Source: Aquanectria penicillioides
Taxonomy: Eukaryota; Ascomycota; Sordariomycetes; Hypocreales; Nectriaceae
Length of the DNA stretch: 64,000 nt
Assembly: GCA_003415625.1 (NCBI GenBank)
Contig: PYIU01000001.1
Coordinates: forward strand, 992,001 to 1,056,000
Reading direction: 5' to 3'
Under the pieces are notes generated by a model that saw only the letters and a program-made list of their open reading frames with translations, had not been told where the DNA came from and ran no database searches. How positions within the stretch are numbered: position 1 is the stretch's first letter; every line of letters begins with the position of its first letter. Of this stretch, positions 1 through 11,213 are shown one piece after another. Made by a program: the position numbers and the translations under genes.

Positions 1-1287
1 CAATCAGGTCGGCGCCAATGAGGACGAGATCGGCGTCTTTGGCAGCGGCGCTGACGCTGGCGTCGGTGTATATGGTGATGTTGGTTTCGATTCCTTGGCC
101 GTCGGCAAACGAGGCAACGGCGTCGGCCATCTTGGTGCCCTCAAAGAGCGGCCGCGATTCAAGGACCCGGATATCCAGGGTTCCATTTCTCGATTTTAAG
201 GCGTGACTCAGGCCTGATATAATCGTCGAGCTAGATGAGAGGGTGAGAATCTTGAGCGGCTCGGCCTTGGCATAGTGCTCATTGAGGAAAGCGTCTAGGT
301 GAGGACCGACATGAGAACCGGTATTTTGACGTTTAATGCTGATCAGTTTTAGAGACTCGACAACCTCTTGAACCAAATCTGGTAGACAATCGCTGGCCGA
401 GAGTTTCTCCTCGATCGTGTGTAAACTGGAAAGCATGACGCTCAAGACCGACGCACCCATGCTCTCGCGCCCATTCTTCCACAAATGCCACGCCGCCAAT
501 CGAGCATTCTTCCACCACACGTCTTTCGAATCCCTCTCTAACGCATCTATGACTTTGACGAATATGTCGAGCGCATTTGTTGCGAGTTGGCGAGCGCCGT
601 TTTCGTGGTCCTGCTGCAGGGTAACCAGCCCTCTGCCGAGAATCCCGCCCGCGTGGTCGCCCAGGTCAATGTTGAACCACACCCTCCTCAAGCTCTCGAG
701 GATGCGCGGGACGCCTTGAAACTCTTCTGATTCATTGACGGCAGCGGGATCAAACCACTCGTATCCCTCGTGCTCCCAGTCCAGCTTGATGCCGGCTTCA
801 CCAAGACCGCCGTCCTTTTCCGACTTGAGGACGAAGCTGAACGGGTTGATGGTCCATTCTCTGCCCACAGATTCATCTGCAAATGAGTAAGGCTTACCCT
901 GTCGGAATAGACGAAGCGAAGTCTCATCCAAGGTCGTCTCCTCTTTCATCTCCCGCAATGCTGTTGCCAGCGGATTTGGATCCGTCTCCTCCACGCTGCC
1001 TGAGACCGGTGCATATTTATGCCTACCAAAGATCAGTAAAGTACCAAAAGATGATCAGAACAGCGTGGACAGGACAATTGAGCTTACTGATATGTGCTCA
1101 CTTTGCCGCTCCTGCGAAAGAGCGCTACCTGGGGCTGCTTGTCCAGGTCGCCGCCGGGAAACTTGAAGATGAAGCTCCCCGCAACGGCGCGCTGCTTGAG
1201 CTGCGTCATTGTCGCCGAGAAGCTGCGAGTCTGAAGCGCCGTCCGCGTCGACGATATCAAAGGGCCGAGGGCCACCCGGCTTGCCAT
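1..1287 (-). CDS. Nudix hydrolase domain fused to IF-2B (eIF2B alpha/beta/delta-like) domain, C-terminus cut by window edge
   Basis: Two exons seen: 1088-1287 and 1-1022, with intron 1023-1087 (GTAAGC donor, GGTAG acceptor); the gene continues off the left edge. The N-terminus (MASRVALGPLISS, then Arg/Ser-rich) resembles a mitochondrial presequence; an internal Met (MTQLKQRAVAG) is an alternative start. Next comes a Nudix domain whose box reads GSVEETD then REMKEET: the RExxEE core is kept, but the spacing is one residue longer than the consensus and the late Gly is Thr. A helical linker follows, then an IF-2B Rossmann-like domain ending at the edge in DADLVLIGADLI, typical of eIF2B subunits and ribose-1-phosphate isomerases. 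Nudix-IF2B fusions are, as I recall, a fungal family of unproven substrate. Function is inferred from domains only. An ATG further upstream at 1383 is open in the same frame but less likely. Confidence 0.85.
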
Positions 1288-1613
1288 GATGAAGGAAGCG
1301 AGTGCTGCGATGCATACGTGGGTGGTGAGATATATCGCCCGGCAGCGTTGCAGTGGGCGTATGCTCCCTGGCGTCTGGGTCAATTGGTCGGCATCACCTG
1401 ACGTGGCCGCTAATCATCACCACTTGCGCATCACCATTTCCTCAAACAGCAAACGGGTTGACATGACTGTCACAGACGACGAATATTTCAGCCCTGTTAT
1501 TAGAGCGATTATATTTTAAGTTTATGTTGACATCTATTTGTCCGTGTATGCTATGCTCTGTTATGTTCTGTTGAACTGTTACTCCTTTGCAGATGTACAT
1601 GATGATTCAAGCA
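1288..1613. other. Intergenic, nothing recognised
   Basis: Short gap between the start of the Nudix-IF2B gene and the stop of the transcription factor, both on the minus strand. It should hold the promoter of the former and the 3' end of the latter. I see no ORF with family resemblance. Confidence 0.6.
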
Positions 1614-4274
1614 TCAAATCAGGTATGCCCCGTAGGGCTGCCAGTCGTCGTCTATCCACGAGACCAGCTCTTCGTACAACGTGTGTCCTTGCTCCACGTG
1701 AATGGGCTGCTGGATCCCCTCTTGCCCGAACTTTTGGGGCCACGCCTGGCCCATATCCACGGCGGCCGTCCGCGCCTCGGCTGGCGCGTATGTCGTGGGT
1801 TGTGACGTCTCCATGGCGTGATCCATCGGCGCCCGTAGCCGCTGTACCAGGAATCGCAGATCGCGGAGGACGGCCGCGCAGTCTCGCCCGTAGTTGCTCC
1901 CGACGCGGCTCTCTTCCTCGAAGCGAGCAATGACAAAGTCGAGGTCGTGATCTCTGGATTGGTGGTCCTTGGGCACCATGTCCTGGGTGTAGATGAGCTC
2001 CTGCAGCATGAGACAGATGGCTGCGTTGAAGATGAAGTGCAGGCCGGCCTGGAGCAGCTTCCTGGGGTGGTTAAGGGCGAGGATGTGGCGCGCGAGACCG
2101 ATGTTGTGCTCTGCGGCAGCGACGCACCGCCGGAGCAAAGAGAAGCGAGGATGTGAGTTGAGGGAGCATTGGCGAGACACTAGTCTCTCTGCAAACGTCT
2201 TTTTCACCGCCGCAAAGAAGACAGGGCGTATTGTGAGGATGAGGAGCTGGAAGAAATGCGTTAGAGCGAGCTAGACGACAACAAATCTGGCTTCTCACCT
2301 GGTTGTATCCCATGTGCAACAAGCAGCACGCGGGATCTTCGCTCAGCCCGTCCTCGCTGAGCTGGAGGATCGGCGGTAGATCCTCCAGCCACTGGTCCAG
2401 CATTCGGATGGCATCCTCGGGACGTCTCACGGGCCCCGCATTATTACCCCAAGGTGACACGCGGTACGTATTACACACGATGTAGCCAGATATGCGCGAG
2501 AGCTCGACGTGAGCCCTCAAGCCGGCAGATGGAGGCATTGATCTTTGTCCTGATTAGTTGGAGAACCAACAGAAAAGAAGGCGGTTTGATGGTCACTTAC
2601 GGGGCATCGCAGGGCAGAGGCAAGCGGATGGCATCATCCATAATGGTCGGTGGCCTGCCCATCAAGCAGCTCAACCACCGATCCAACACATAGAGCGTCC
2701 AGAAGATTCGCTTCCCGCTCTCATCCACCCACCCCCGGTGCGCGCCGTGCATGATGCTGACGTGCATAGCGTTGCTCACACACATGTAGGCGGCGTCTCG
2801 CCGATTCATTTCGATCAGATAGAAGCCCATTAGCGCCAAGGCCGTCACGTCGCTGATGGTGAAGCGCGTAATGTCGAGCGGGTTCCCCAGCAGCAGACAG
2901 GCGCGGCTGAAGTAGTACTCGCCAGGGTTCGTGTGGGCCTCTGCGGGATGGTCTGCGGTGGTGGTCGCCTGGGACACGACGGCAAAGGCCGTGTCGAAGA
3001 AGGCGAGGTGGCGACAGGCGTCACGGCGGATGGAGTGAGGGTCCGACTCCATGGGTGGCAAACCTGGGGTGGACGAGAGGTCTCCCCACCAGTATATGCC
3101 GCCGCTGGGCCAGTTTCCGTTGCCGTCCTGGACGAAGAAGCGCAGCTCCGAGAGCATTGCCTGCATCTCGGTGCGCGAGGGCAACCACAGCGGGTCGACG
3201 TCGCGTTCGTGCAACGGGCGGGAGTCGTAAGTCTGATACCTGCCGCGGCTGGAAAGAAAGGCGCTTCCGTCGGCGCCAGGATGGCGATCATGATATGCCA
3301 GGGGGAAGACGGTGCTCATGAATTCCTTGAGATAGTCGAGGAACGTGGCACCGCTGGTCTCGCCCAAGAAGCGGGCGTGGCCGTCGGGGTCATGGAGCAG
3401 ACGGCCCTCTGTGGAAGCCTGCTCCTCCTCGTGATGCGGCTGCTGATTAGGATTTGGATACGAACCAAGGCCTTTTGATTGGCCCTGCTGAGGCTGAAGG
3501 TGAGATTGATACGGGGACTGCGACTGAGACTGAGGCTGCCGGGCCCGAGCTGGAGTGACACCACCACCGCCGCCACCACTCACAGGCTCGCCCGTCACAG
3601 ACGACGACGTCGATGGCGTGCCAACGGCCGTCGACGCAGCAGCCACGTCCGCAGCCGCAGCGGGAACTGACGACGTTGTCGCAGCCGGAGAGCCGCTGGC
3701 GTTGCGCGCAGCCAGGGCAAGCAGGTCGTGGCGCCTCGTGGCATCGGGTACAGTATCCCGCAGGGCCCTCTCCAGGAGGTCAACCTTGCGCCGCAGATCG
3801 TCTAGCTCGGAGCGCGGAAGCGAGACCTTCTCGATGGCCACGGGGTAGACGCAGTCGCGCGATGAGGAGCGGCACTGGCGACACGGGAGCTCGCCAGAGC
3901 ACTTGACGCGGCGGATGTTGCAGGCGTTGCATCTTTAATCTATTAACAAAAAGTAACCAGAAAAAAAGAAAGACCAAAAAAAAGATGAAAAAAAAATAAA
4001 AATAAAAAATTGGGGGCCATCATGCCAATTCAGCGTCTTTCTTCTTCTTCCGTTCCTCTTCTTTTTCTTTTCTTTTTTCTCTTTCATCCAATGATCCATC
4101 GGGTGCCAATCAATGCAGCGAGAAGGGTTCATGGGTTCAAGCTTAAACTTACGCTGTGGCAACGCGTTTGCGGTTCTCGGGAGCAACCTTGTGACGACGG
4201 GGATTGACGGGCAGCCGTTGCGGCAGCCCTCGGCCGTGGCCACCGGGGCTGGAGCTGTCGCTGGCGGGTCGCAT
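1614..4274 (-). CDS. Zn(2)Cys(6) fungal transcription factor with fungal_trans middle homology domain
   Basis: Four exons: 4153-4274, 2601-3932, 2299-2542 and 1614-2246 (introns 220, 58 and 52 bp); the sum is 2331 nt, 776 aa. Exon 1 gives a basic tail (APENRKRVATA). The splice falls just before the zinc cluster CNACNIRRVKC...CRQC...C (spacing Cx2Cx6C...Cx2Cx6C), which is followed by a short coiled-coil-like linker (LPRSELDDLRRKVDLLERAL). After a Ser/Gln/Gly/Pro-rich stretch comes the fungal-specific regulator domain, with FWTLYVLDRWLSCLMGRP and LPLPCDAP, then the conserved AHVELSRISGYIV and HMGYNQ region. It should be a nuclear DNA-binding regulator. Nothing in the sequence names its target; its position 3 kb from sidA does not prove cluster control. 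The 220-bp first intron is A/T-homopolymer rich and long compared with the others. Confidence 0.88.
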
Positions 4275-4327
4275 CGTGCTCGTGCTCGTGCTGTGAGGCC
4301 GCGGCCAGTTCCACTCATGCGCTGCGC

Positions 4328-4362
4328 ATGTAATGTAATGTAATGTAATGTCATGTAATGTA
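4328..4362. repeat. ATGTA pentanucleotide microsatellite
   Basis: About seven imperfect copies of ATGTA/ATGTC lie 54 bp upstream of the transcription factor start, so probably in its 5' leader or promoter. Confidence 0.85.
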
Positions 4363-7035
4363 CCGGACTGTACGACACGACGGGGTCGGATACTGGGGAC
4401 TGGGGGTTGATGGAGAAAGGGGGCGCTCGCTCGATGGAGCCGAGAGACTTGGGACACGCCGCCGCCGCAGCAGACGCGGGCTACGTAAGGCGTGTGCGTG
4501 GAGTGTGGTCTACGTTTGCCGCTGCTGGTGCTGCTGCCGGTGTGAGAGGGTAGGGATCAAGGAAAAATGAGAGGGGTTAGGGGGTAGGGGGGGTAGGGGG
4601 CGAGGGGCGTAGGTTTCTGCCGGCCAGATCGTGATGGTGGCAGCAGCGACAGTGGTGGTGGTGGTGGTGGTGTTGGTGGTGGTGGTAATCGTAGCAGCAA
4701 TAGCACAGCAGCCGGCGATGGAGTTGGTTTGACGAGAGGAAGGATTATTTTCCGGGCAGAACCCACCGACGGGGTATCCGTATGCGCTCAACGTTGACGG
4801 CACGGGGAGCGCGGCACGATACGGAGACAATGGAGGGAGAGGGTAAGGGTCAGGAAGAGGGCAAAAAAAAAAAAAAAAAACCACGCCGTCGCTTCCAACC
4901 CCGGCCAACTCTGAGGGGCGGCGCGAAAGAGGAGAAGCCGACCAGGGAGGGCGTCTCCAGTCTCTCTCGAGGGAATCCACAATGGCAATCTAGCACAAAG
5001 AGGAACAGGCACGGGCGGGAAGCGTCCCGCAGCGGGCATGACGATGATGAGCTTATTGATTCCGGATTGCAGGTTGCCAAGCGAAGATGTGCAAGAGAAT
5101 GGGCAGAGATGTTGCGGCGTTGCGGCATCTTCCTATGTCGGCGCGTGCGCGTTGTGTTACGTACGGCGTTTTACGCAAGACTTCCAGCTAGGGATTACTT
5201 TCATTTCATAAAAAAAAAAATCATTTACGAGCTCATGCCTTGTTTGGGACAGGTCCTGTGCCATTCATTATCTGACTTGGATCGATGTTTGTTGGCTAAC
5301 TTAGTGCTCTGCTTTCTCGCGTGTGCAGATGCGATGTGCCACAGCAGAGCATTGGCTACTACTCTCCACATAGGTAGGTACCCATCATCAACATGTATAC
5401 AAAAAAAAAAAAAAGGAATGAAAGAAGAATTTGTACCGTCCTATGTAGATATGCAAGGCCCGATGTATGTTTGAGGCATTGTTTCGGAACAGAGCACACA
5501 CACGGAAAAGCTGAATAATCCAACAAGGACGACCCCCTTGGTGCCGATATAGCTCGTGACAGCACTGTGTGCTACTGTCTCAACATGTCCCTGCGAGAAA
5601 CCCACCCAGAGAAAGGCTTGACCCGGGTCTAAGCACCAGCCCGAGCCGAACAGCCGATGCAGAGCGATTGATTTGATTCCGTTTATCAATCAGATAGGAA
5701 AAAGAAAGGCAGTAATCAATCAGTGGTCGAGCGATGGGCCTAGTTCCTATTTTCCCTTTTGCGGCCTTTGATTGACTGAATCCTTGTCCCTCGCATGAAC
5801 ATGGCGAGCTCGCCGCCCCTCTTTCTCACTCTGCAGGAGGAAAAAAGAGCGCTAATAAGCATGCCGCAGCTGCTGCTGCTATGTTTGGTTCGCCATTTTC
5901 TTCTTCTGTCTGTTTTGCAACCCCCGGTTTTTCTCGCATATCCATTCCTTTTTTCTTCTTCTTAGGGCCATTGCCTCGGCTTTGCTAGGAGACGACATCG
6001 GCGAGCACCTCGTTTTCGGTCTAGTTTCCCTAGTCTCTCTGTGTCTGTTCGACCCTCTTGCTTCCCACACCCCCCAAAATCCTTCCCGCTGGAAAAGAGG
6101 AGAGGCAAAAAATCCTTCTGAAAGGGCGTCGAGCCGGGAGCCGGGCTATTCCATTCCAATGGCGTTTTGCAGCCCGGGACCCGGCGTCATCCCGCTGTCC
6201 CGCCAGCCTCTCCCGCGTACCTGTGGTGATTTCCCTATATTCCATTTTCTCTTGTCACCAAGTTCAGTTTTCCTTCTCTTTCTGGTCATACGGAGACGGG
6301 GCCTTTAAAATAAAATAAAAATTAATCAATAAAACCCACCCGTTCTCAACAAGGGGACCTGCGCATCGGATAACCCTTGTCAACGGACTCTCAGCGAGAA
6401 TTTGGGGGTGGGTTGTACTCGGTCTGAGACTAGTTGACTAGTGTCAAAACGCTGCCCCTCACCCCCCGCTCATATGTGCGCTGCTGGGTGCGGTATGACG
6501 CACCCATCTCATCGCATGTAAGGTAATGTACATGCTCCGTTTGTAACTGGACCTTAGTCGACGCAACGCTTTGCCTTTTGCTGCTTATGGCCTCCACGCC
6601 CTAGAGCCCACTTTGCGCAGCGGCTAATCTAATTAACTTTGACCGTGCTTGTACGCACATGATGCGTCGTGGGGGGCCCGGAGGATAGCTGGCAAGAAAA
6701 GCACTCGCTCGAAGCAACGCCTGAAACAAGCGTCATCCGCAGCAGAAGCTGTCACGAGGTGCTGTGCGACAGCTCACCACCGCCATCAGCGTCCAGTTGC
6801 CTGCCGCAGCTCAGCTCAGCCCGGCCCAGCCCAGACGGCGGATTCCGGAGCTCTCCGGCCGTGGTGAAATGACATTCAACTCCACGGTTGCAGTCACAGC
6901 GACGGTAGCAGCAGCACCTTCGGTCCGGCTTCTTGTCGGCCGAGATCGATGGCTGCTCTTCCGAGATGAGGATCTATGTGGGGAAAGCTCTGAGCTGTAC
7001 ATGTAGGATCTGATCGGCAAACCTCATTTACTGCG

Positions 7036-7056
7036 TCATGTCATGTCATGTCATGT
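7036..7056. repeat. GTCAT pentanucleotide microsatellite
   Basis: Four tandem GTCAT units followed by an A-rich run, about 450 bp beyond the sidA stop codon. Confidence 0.8.
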
Positions 7057-7500
7057 TGTGAAAAAAAAAAGAAGAAGAAAGGACGTGCGGCGTGAGAGTG
7101 CGCGTGTTGCGCAGGTGTCATGAAATCGTTCAAACGACAGATGTATCTTGACTGGATTGCTTGCTACGGCCAATTCAGGCCATATCTCCTATCTAAAAAT
7201 AAAAAAAAATAAAAAGAGAATAGCAAAAGAACACCGAGTGATAAAAAAAAAAGTTGAACAAGGGAGTTCCACCATTCTGTGAGCCAATGTCTGTTGTGTT
7301 GCCAGTAAAATGGGAAACATGATAAAAAAAAAAGGAAAAAAAAAGGAAAAAAGTTATGTATAGAGATATGTAAACCGGTTTTCGAGGGGGTTGGGGAATT
7401 CTGATCCCAGAGTTTGTCCAATATCATTCATTTATCCTTTTCGCTGTTCCTTGCTACATTATACACTGCCCGCTTTTCATGCAATTCGTAAAAAAGGTAT

Positions 7501-9276
7501 CTACTGCTTGAAGATGTTGTTGACCATGTCGCCAGATCGGGTGGCGAGGACGGAGAGGAGGGTATCGCTCAGCTAGAGTCGAACTGTTAGCTCGTTGATC
7601 TAATATGAGCCATGTGGGTGGCATCGCTTCACTTACCCCGTGAGTTCCCTCGCAGCAGCCCTGCAGCCAGACGCCAGAGTTGTCGGCAACGGTGCCAGGG
7701 TTGAACTTGACCTTGTAATCTCGGCCCACGGCAAGCTTACGCTCACCCTGCTCGGTGTCGACGTTCCAGCCAGCGACGGGCTTGGTGAACTCGCTGCCGT
7801 TGCGGGAAGAGACGGTCTTGGGCAGCATGGACCAGGTGTCCTTGAGGATGCCGACGTGGGCGATTCGCTTGTAGCCGGTCGCGGCGACGATGAGGTCGAC
7901 CTCGAGGAGCTCCTCGTCGGCAGGGTCGATGAAGCCGTCCAGAGCAAGCTCGTGGACCTTCTGGACGCGGATCTCGAGGGAGTCGCCCTTGTCGTCGACG
8001 CTGGCAATGTCGCGGCCGGCCAGGATGCGGTGAGGCCACTGGGTCTCGTCGGTGCCAATCAGGCGCTTCTGCTCGTACATCTTCTCGTAGAGGTGCTCAA
8101 TGAGGTTGAGGCGAACGACACCGTAGTTGGTGGCGCGGACCTCGTGGATGAAGTTCTCGCGGGAGGCGGCAGACCTGGGGAAGATCTTGTCGACGTAGTC
8201 GGGTCAAAGATACCATTGACGCTGTAGATTGTTAGTATTGGCCATGAGAGCGCGCGTAGGGGCTGTCTGAGGAAGGAGAGGCTTACAAGGGCGAGTCGTC
8301 ACTGGGGCGGAGGAACTCCTGGCGCATAATCATGTAGGTCTTGGAGTTGGGGAACTGGGACTGGACGGTGTTGAAGATCTCGGCAGAGCTCTGGCCGGCG
8401 CCGATGACGGCGACGCGGTAGGGAGCGCCGGGCTTGGTGAGGATCTGGGGAGCAAAGGTGGCGAACTGGGAGGAGTGGAGGACGCGGGGGTGCTTGACGG
8501 GGAGGCTCTTGGGGAGCGAGGGCTGCCCGCCAGCGGCAATCAGGACGTGGCGAGAGCGGAAAGTCTGGACCTGGCCGGTCTTGCCGCTGCGCGCCTGAAC
8601 GGTGAAGCTCTTGACGGCTCCAGCCTCCTTGTTGGCCGGGGTGACGGAGAGGACCTCGTGGTTGTACTGGACGACGTGGTCGAAGAAGGAGGCGCACCAG
8701 CGGAGGTAGTCCTCGAACTCGGCGCGGGCGGGCAGGAAGGTGTCTAGGTTGGTGAAGTCGATGAGACGGCCGTTGCGGTGGACGTAGTTGAGGAAGGTGA
8801 ACTCGGATCGGGGATCGCGGAGGGTGGCCAGGTCCTTGATGAAGGAGATTTGCATCTTGGCGCCGGGCAGCAGCATGCCGGCGTGCCAGGCGAAGGCGGC
8901 CTGCTTCTCGAGGAAGAGGACCTTGGGGAGCAGAGCCGTCGGCGGTGAGCTTCTCGCCGTTGGCAATGGCGTCGTTCATGGCAATGGCCACGGCGAGGGA
9001 GGCGGGGCCGAAGCCGGCGCAGAGTGAGGTCGAACTCAGAGTCAAGAGGAGCGGCCTGGAGGTACTTAGAGTGCTCCTTGTGGACCTTGGGGCCGGCCGA
9101 GACGCCGTTGGAAGCGCCATTGGTGGCAGGACGGCGGCTGTGGTGCCATTGGAGGCGGTGGTGCCGTTGGAAACGACGGGAACGGTACCGTTGGAGCCGT
9201 TGGAGCTTCCGTTGGTGAGGATCGGGATGCCGGCATCCTCGGAGCCGTTGATAGAAACCTCGCTGTGGGGAGTCAT
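7501..9276 (-). CDS. sidA: L-ornithine N5-monooxygenase (siderophore biosynthesis), with four apparent 1-base indels
   Basis: This FAD/NADPH enzyme hydroxylates the delta-amino group of ornithine, the committed step to hydroxamate siderophores. Exons are 8287-9276, 7637-8221 and 7501-7572; introns 65 and 64 bp, the first with a perfect TACTAAC branch site. Recognised motifs: FAD-binding GFGPASLA (about residue 89), a [16 protein letters not shown] segment, NADPH-binding [11 protein letters not shown] (about 293), ATNYGVVR and the late ATGY motif (about 444). The N-terminus is Asn/Gly/Ser/Thr-rich. The conserved protein is recovered only by changing frame at about 9122-9130 (one base short), 9021-9030 (one extra), 8925-8928 (one extra, in a G4 run) and 8199-8204 (one short). 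The net change is zero: 1647 nt, about 548 aa. No conserved motif is lost, so sequence error is more likely than decay. Divergent from the NRPS. Confidence 0.9.
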
Positions 9277-9726
9277 GATGGCGATAGTAACAACAAGTGG
9301 TGGGGTATCAAGGGGTATGTTTTAAAAATAAAGAATGGGACAAAGACGGGCCAATTTGGTTTAAGAGGCTGAGCCGTCAAAGTTCGCAGGTGGTGGTTGA
9401 GATATCGAGTTAGGGCCCGGTAGCTTGAGGTTCACGGAGGGAGGAGGAAGCGGGAAGAGGCTCTCGGAGGAGGGACTAAATTAATATAGATGGACCGGGA
9501 CGGAGGTCACCGGCTGGACGGACAATGAACCCAACGACTTGTTTGCTTTTGTCCCGGGGAGTGGCCAGTTCTGGACACGGGCAGAAGGTTGCAGCGCCGG
9601 AGGGTCGAGCAGGGTATGTGAGTCGAGGATGAAGTTGTAGGCCGTTCCTGAATGGGGTACGAGGGACGGGACGGGAAGGGGTGGGTTGTCGAATTGCAGA
9701 GAGGGGGGAGGATTCGGACAATTGGG

Positions 9727-9735
9727 GTCAGATAA
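9727..9735 (+). promoter_or_regulatory. Near-consensus siderophore GATA-factor site (8 of 9)
   Basis: GTCAGATAA differs from ATCWGATAA only at the first base. It lies 451 bp upstream of the sidA start codon, so it could be a proximal site for a SreA/Sre1-type repressor. Weak alone. Confidence 0.35.
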
Positions 9736-11197
9736 AAAAAGTATCTGTCTGGTTTTGATGGGGAAAAAAGAGATCGGCAGTCGAGCCTTGCTTGGTAGGG
9801 AAGAGGGGGGAGAGAGTCGGACACGGAGCGGGAGGGAGGAGGAGGGTGGGAGAGAAGGGCATTTTGTAATTGCTCGGGATAGGATCTACACCAGCCAAGC
9901 GAAAGCCCTCTCGTGCTCTCTGGCTCTCTACAAGCTGGGTTTTGCTTTAGTTCCGGCCGGCCATGCGGTTGCCGCTTGTTGATTGTAGTAGGGGAGGGAA
10001 GGGAAAAAAATTTAGAACGACCCCATGAGACGGCATGGAGGGATCGGCCAACGAGGGCTTGCTTAGAGAGGCTGCGAGGCTGGGCGGGACGAGCGAGCGA
10101 GTGAGGGTCGCGAGGTCAACGAGGTACATCTGAGGCATGGCGGCGTTCTGCGCGAACCGACGAAACGAGACGACAGGGCCATGACAGGTACATGGATGCG
10201 GTGATGGTGCGGACGATGGGGGCTAGTCGGGACGCAGCTAACTAGAACCGAGCCGGTCTGGACAGAGAGAGGGCCAGAGGAGGTCTCCAGGGCCAGTCCA
10301 TGGAGCATAGAGGGGAGGAGGCTGCGGCGGCGCGGCGGGCGGGCGGGCGGGCGTGGAGACACGGAGGAGAAGGGCTCATGGCCATGACTGTGACTGGATG
10401 GAGAGCCACGTACGCCATACATTGGACAGCACGCAAAAGTCGCCCTGTGCTAAGTATACCGATACCTGCATCCAGAAGTCATGTACATGGGCCATGTACC
10501 GGAGTCTGTAGGGAGAAGGTGGAGAGGCCATGGAGGGTGGAGATGGAAGTTAGGGAAGAGGAGTTGAGGTAGTGGGAAAAGAATGGAAGAGGTGCAGCAG
10601 GAGGAGGGGGGGCGTGCAAGAGAGCCCGATGAAGGGGAGGGGGAGGAGGGGAGGGGGGTGGACAGAGCAGATCGATGGGGTCATCATGGGCATCATCATC
10701 ATCATCACACACCACCGCCGTCGTCCACGTAAGTAAGTGTACCTTGGCGGGTGGGCAGTGGACGTGCAAGTGGATGTACCGACGGGCATGTGTGCGGAGG
10801 GGAAATCAAGGCATCATGCTTGCTGCCCGCATGGCATTGGACCATGGGGATGGAAATTGGCTCAACGCGTGAGAGGGAGCGACGACAAAACGAAAATGCG
10901 TGTGATTGCGAGTGAGACAAAGAAAGAAAGAGGCACAGTTGACCGAGGGAGGGCAACGGAGCATAGAGTTGCCAGTCACACTCGCAGTTAGTCACACATT
11001 TACCGACAAAAAAAGTCCCTTCATCCTGGACCGTTCCCAATGGCGGGAGTCAGTAGCCGACACATGCTTGTTCGTGGGGCCCACGGCGATTGCCTCATGC
11101 AAAGGGCATACACAAGGTCAGGCCCCCTCTGGAGTCGGCGCAGAAGCGCGAGCCCAGCGAGTCCCCATGTGGAATGTTGGGAGGGAGGGTACATGGA

Positions 11198-11213
11198 TGG
11201 ATGGATGGATAGT
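11198..11213. repeat. GGAT tetranucleotide repeat
   Basis: About four tandem GGAT units inside purine-rich sequence of the sidA-NRPS interval; position approximate. Confidence 0.6.

Larger units (their letters stand above)
4275..7500. other. 3.2 kb gene-free interval between TF start and sidA stop
   Basis: All ORFs here are short and low-complexity. The part next to the transcription factor is purine-rich on the plus strand, hence CT-rich in that gene's direction, as is common in fungal promoters and leaders. It carries ATGTA and GTCAT pentanucleotide repeats, an A18 tract at 4863-4880 and further A-runs near 7050-7340. A single GATA-type near-match (ATCAGATAG, 5689-5697) is seen. No RNA gene was recognised. 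Confidence 0.6.

Noticed and set aside
7640..8227. 195-codon plus-strand ORF over sidA
   Set aside because: Antisense shadow of a GC-biased coding exon; sidA motifs on the minus strand explain the sequence.
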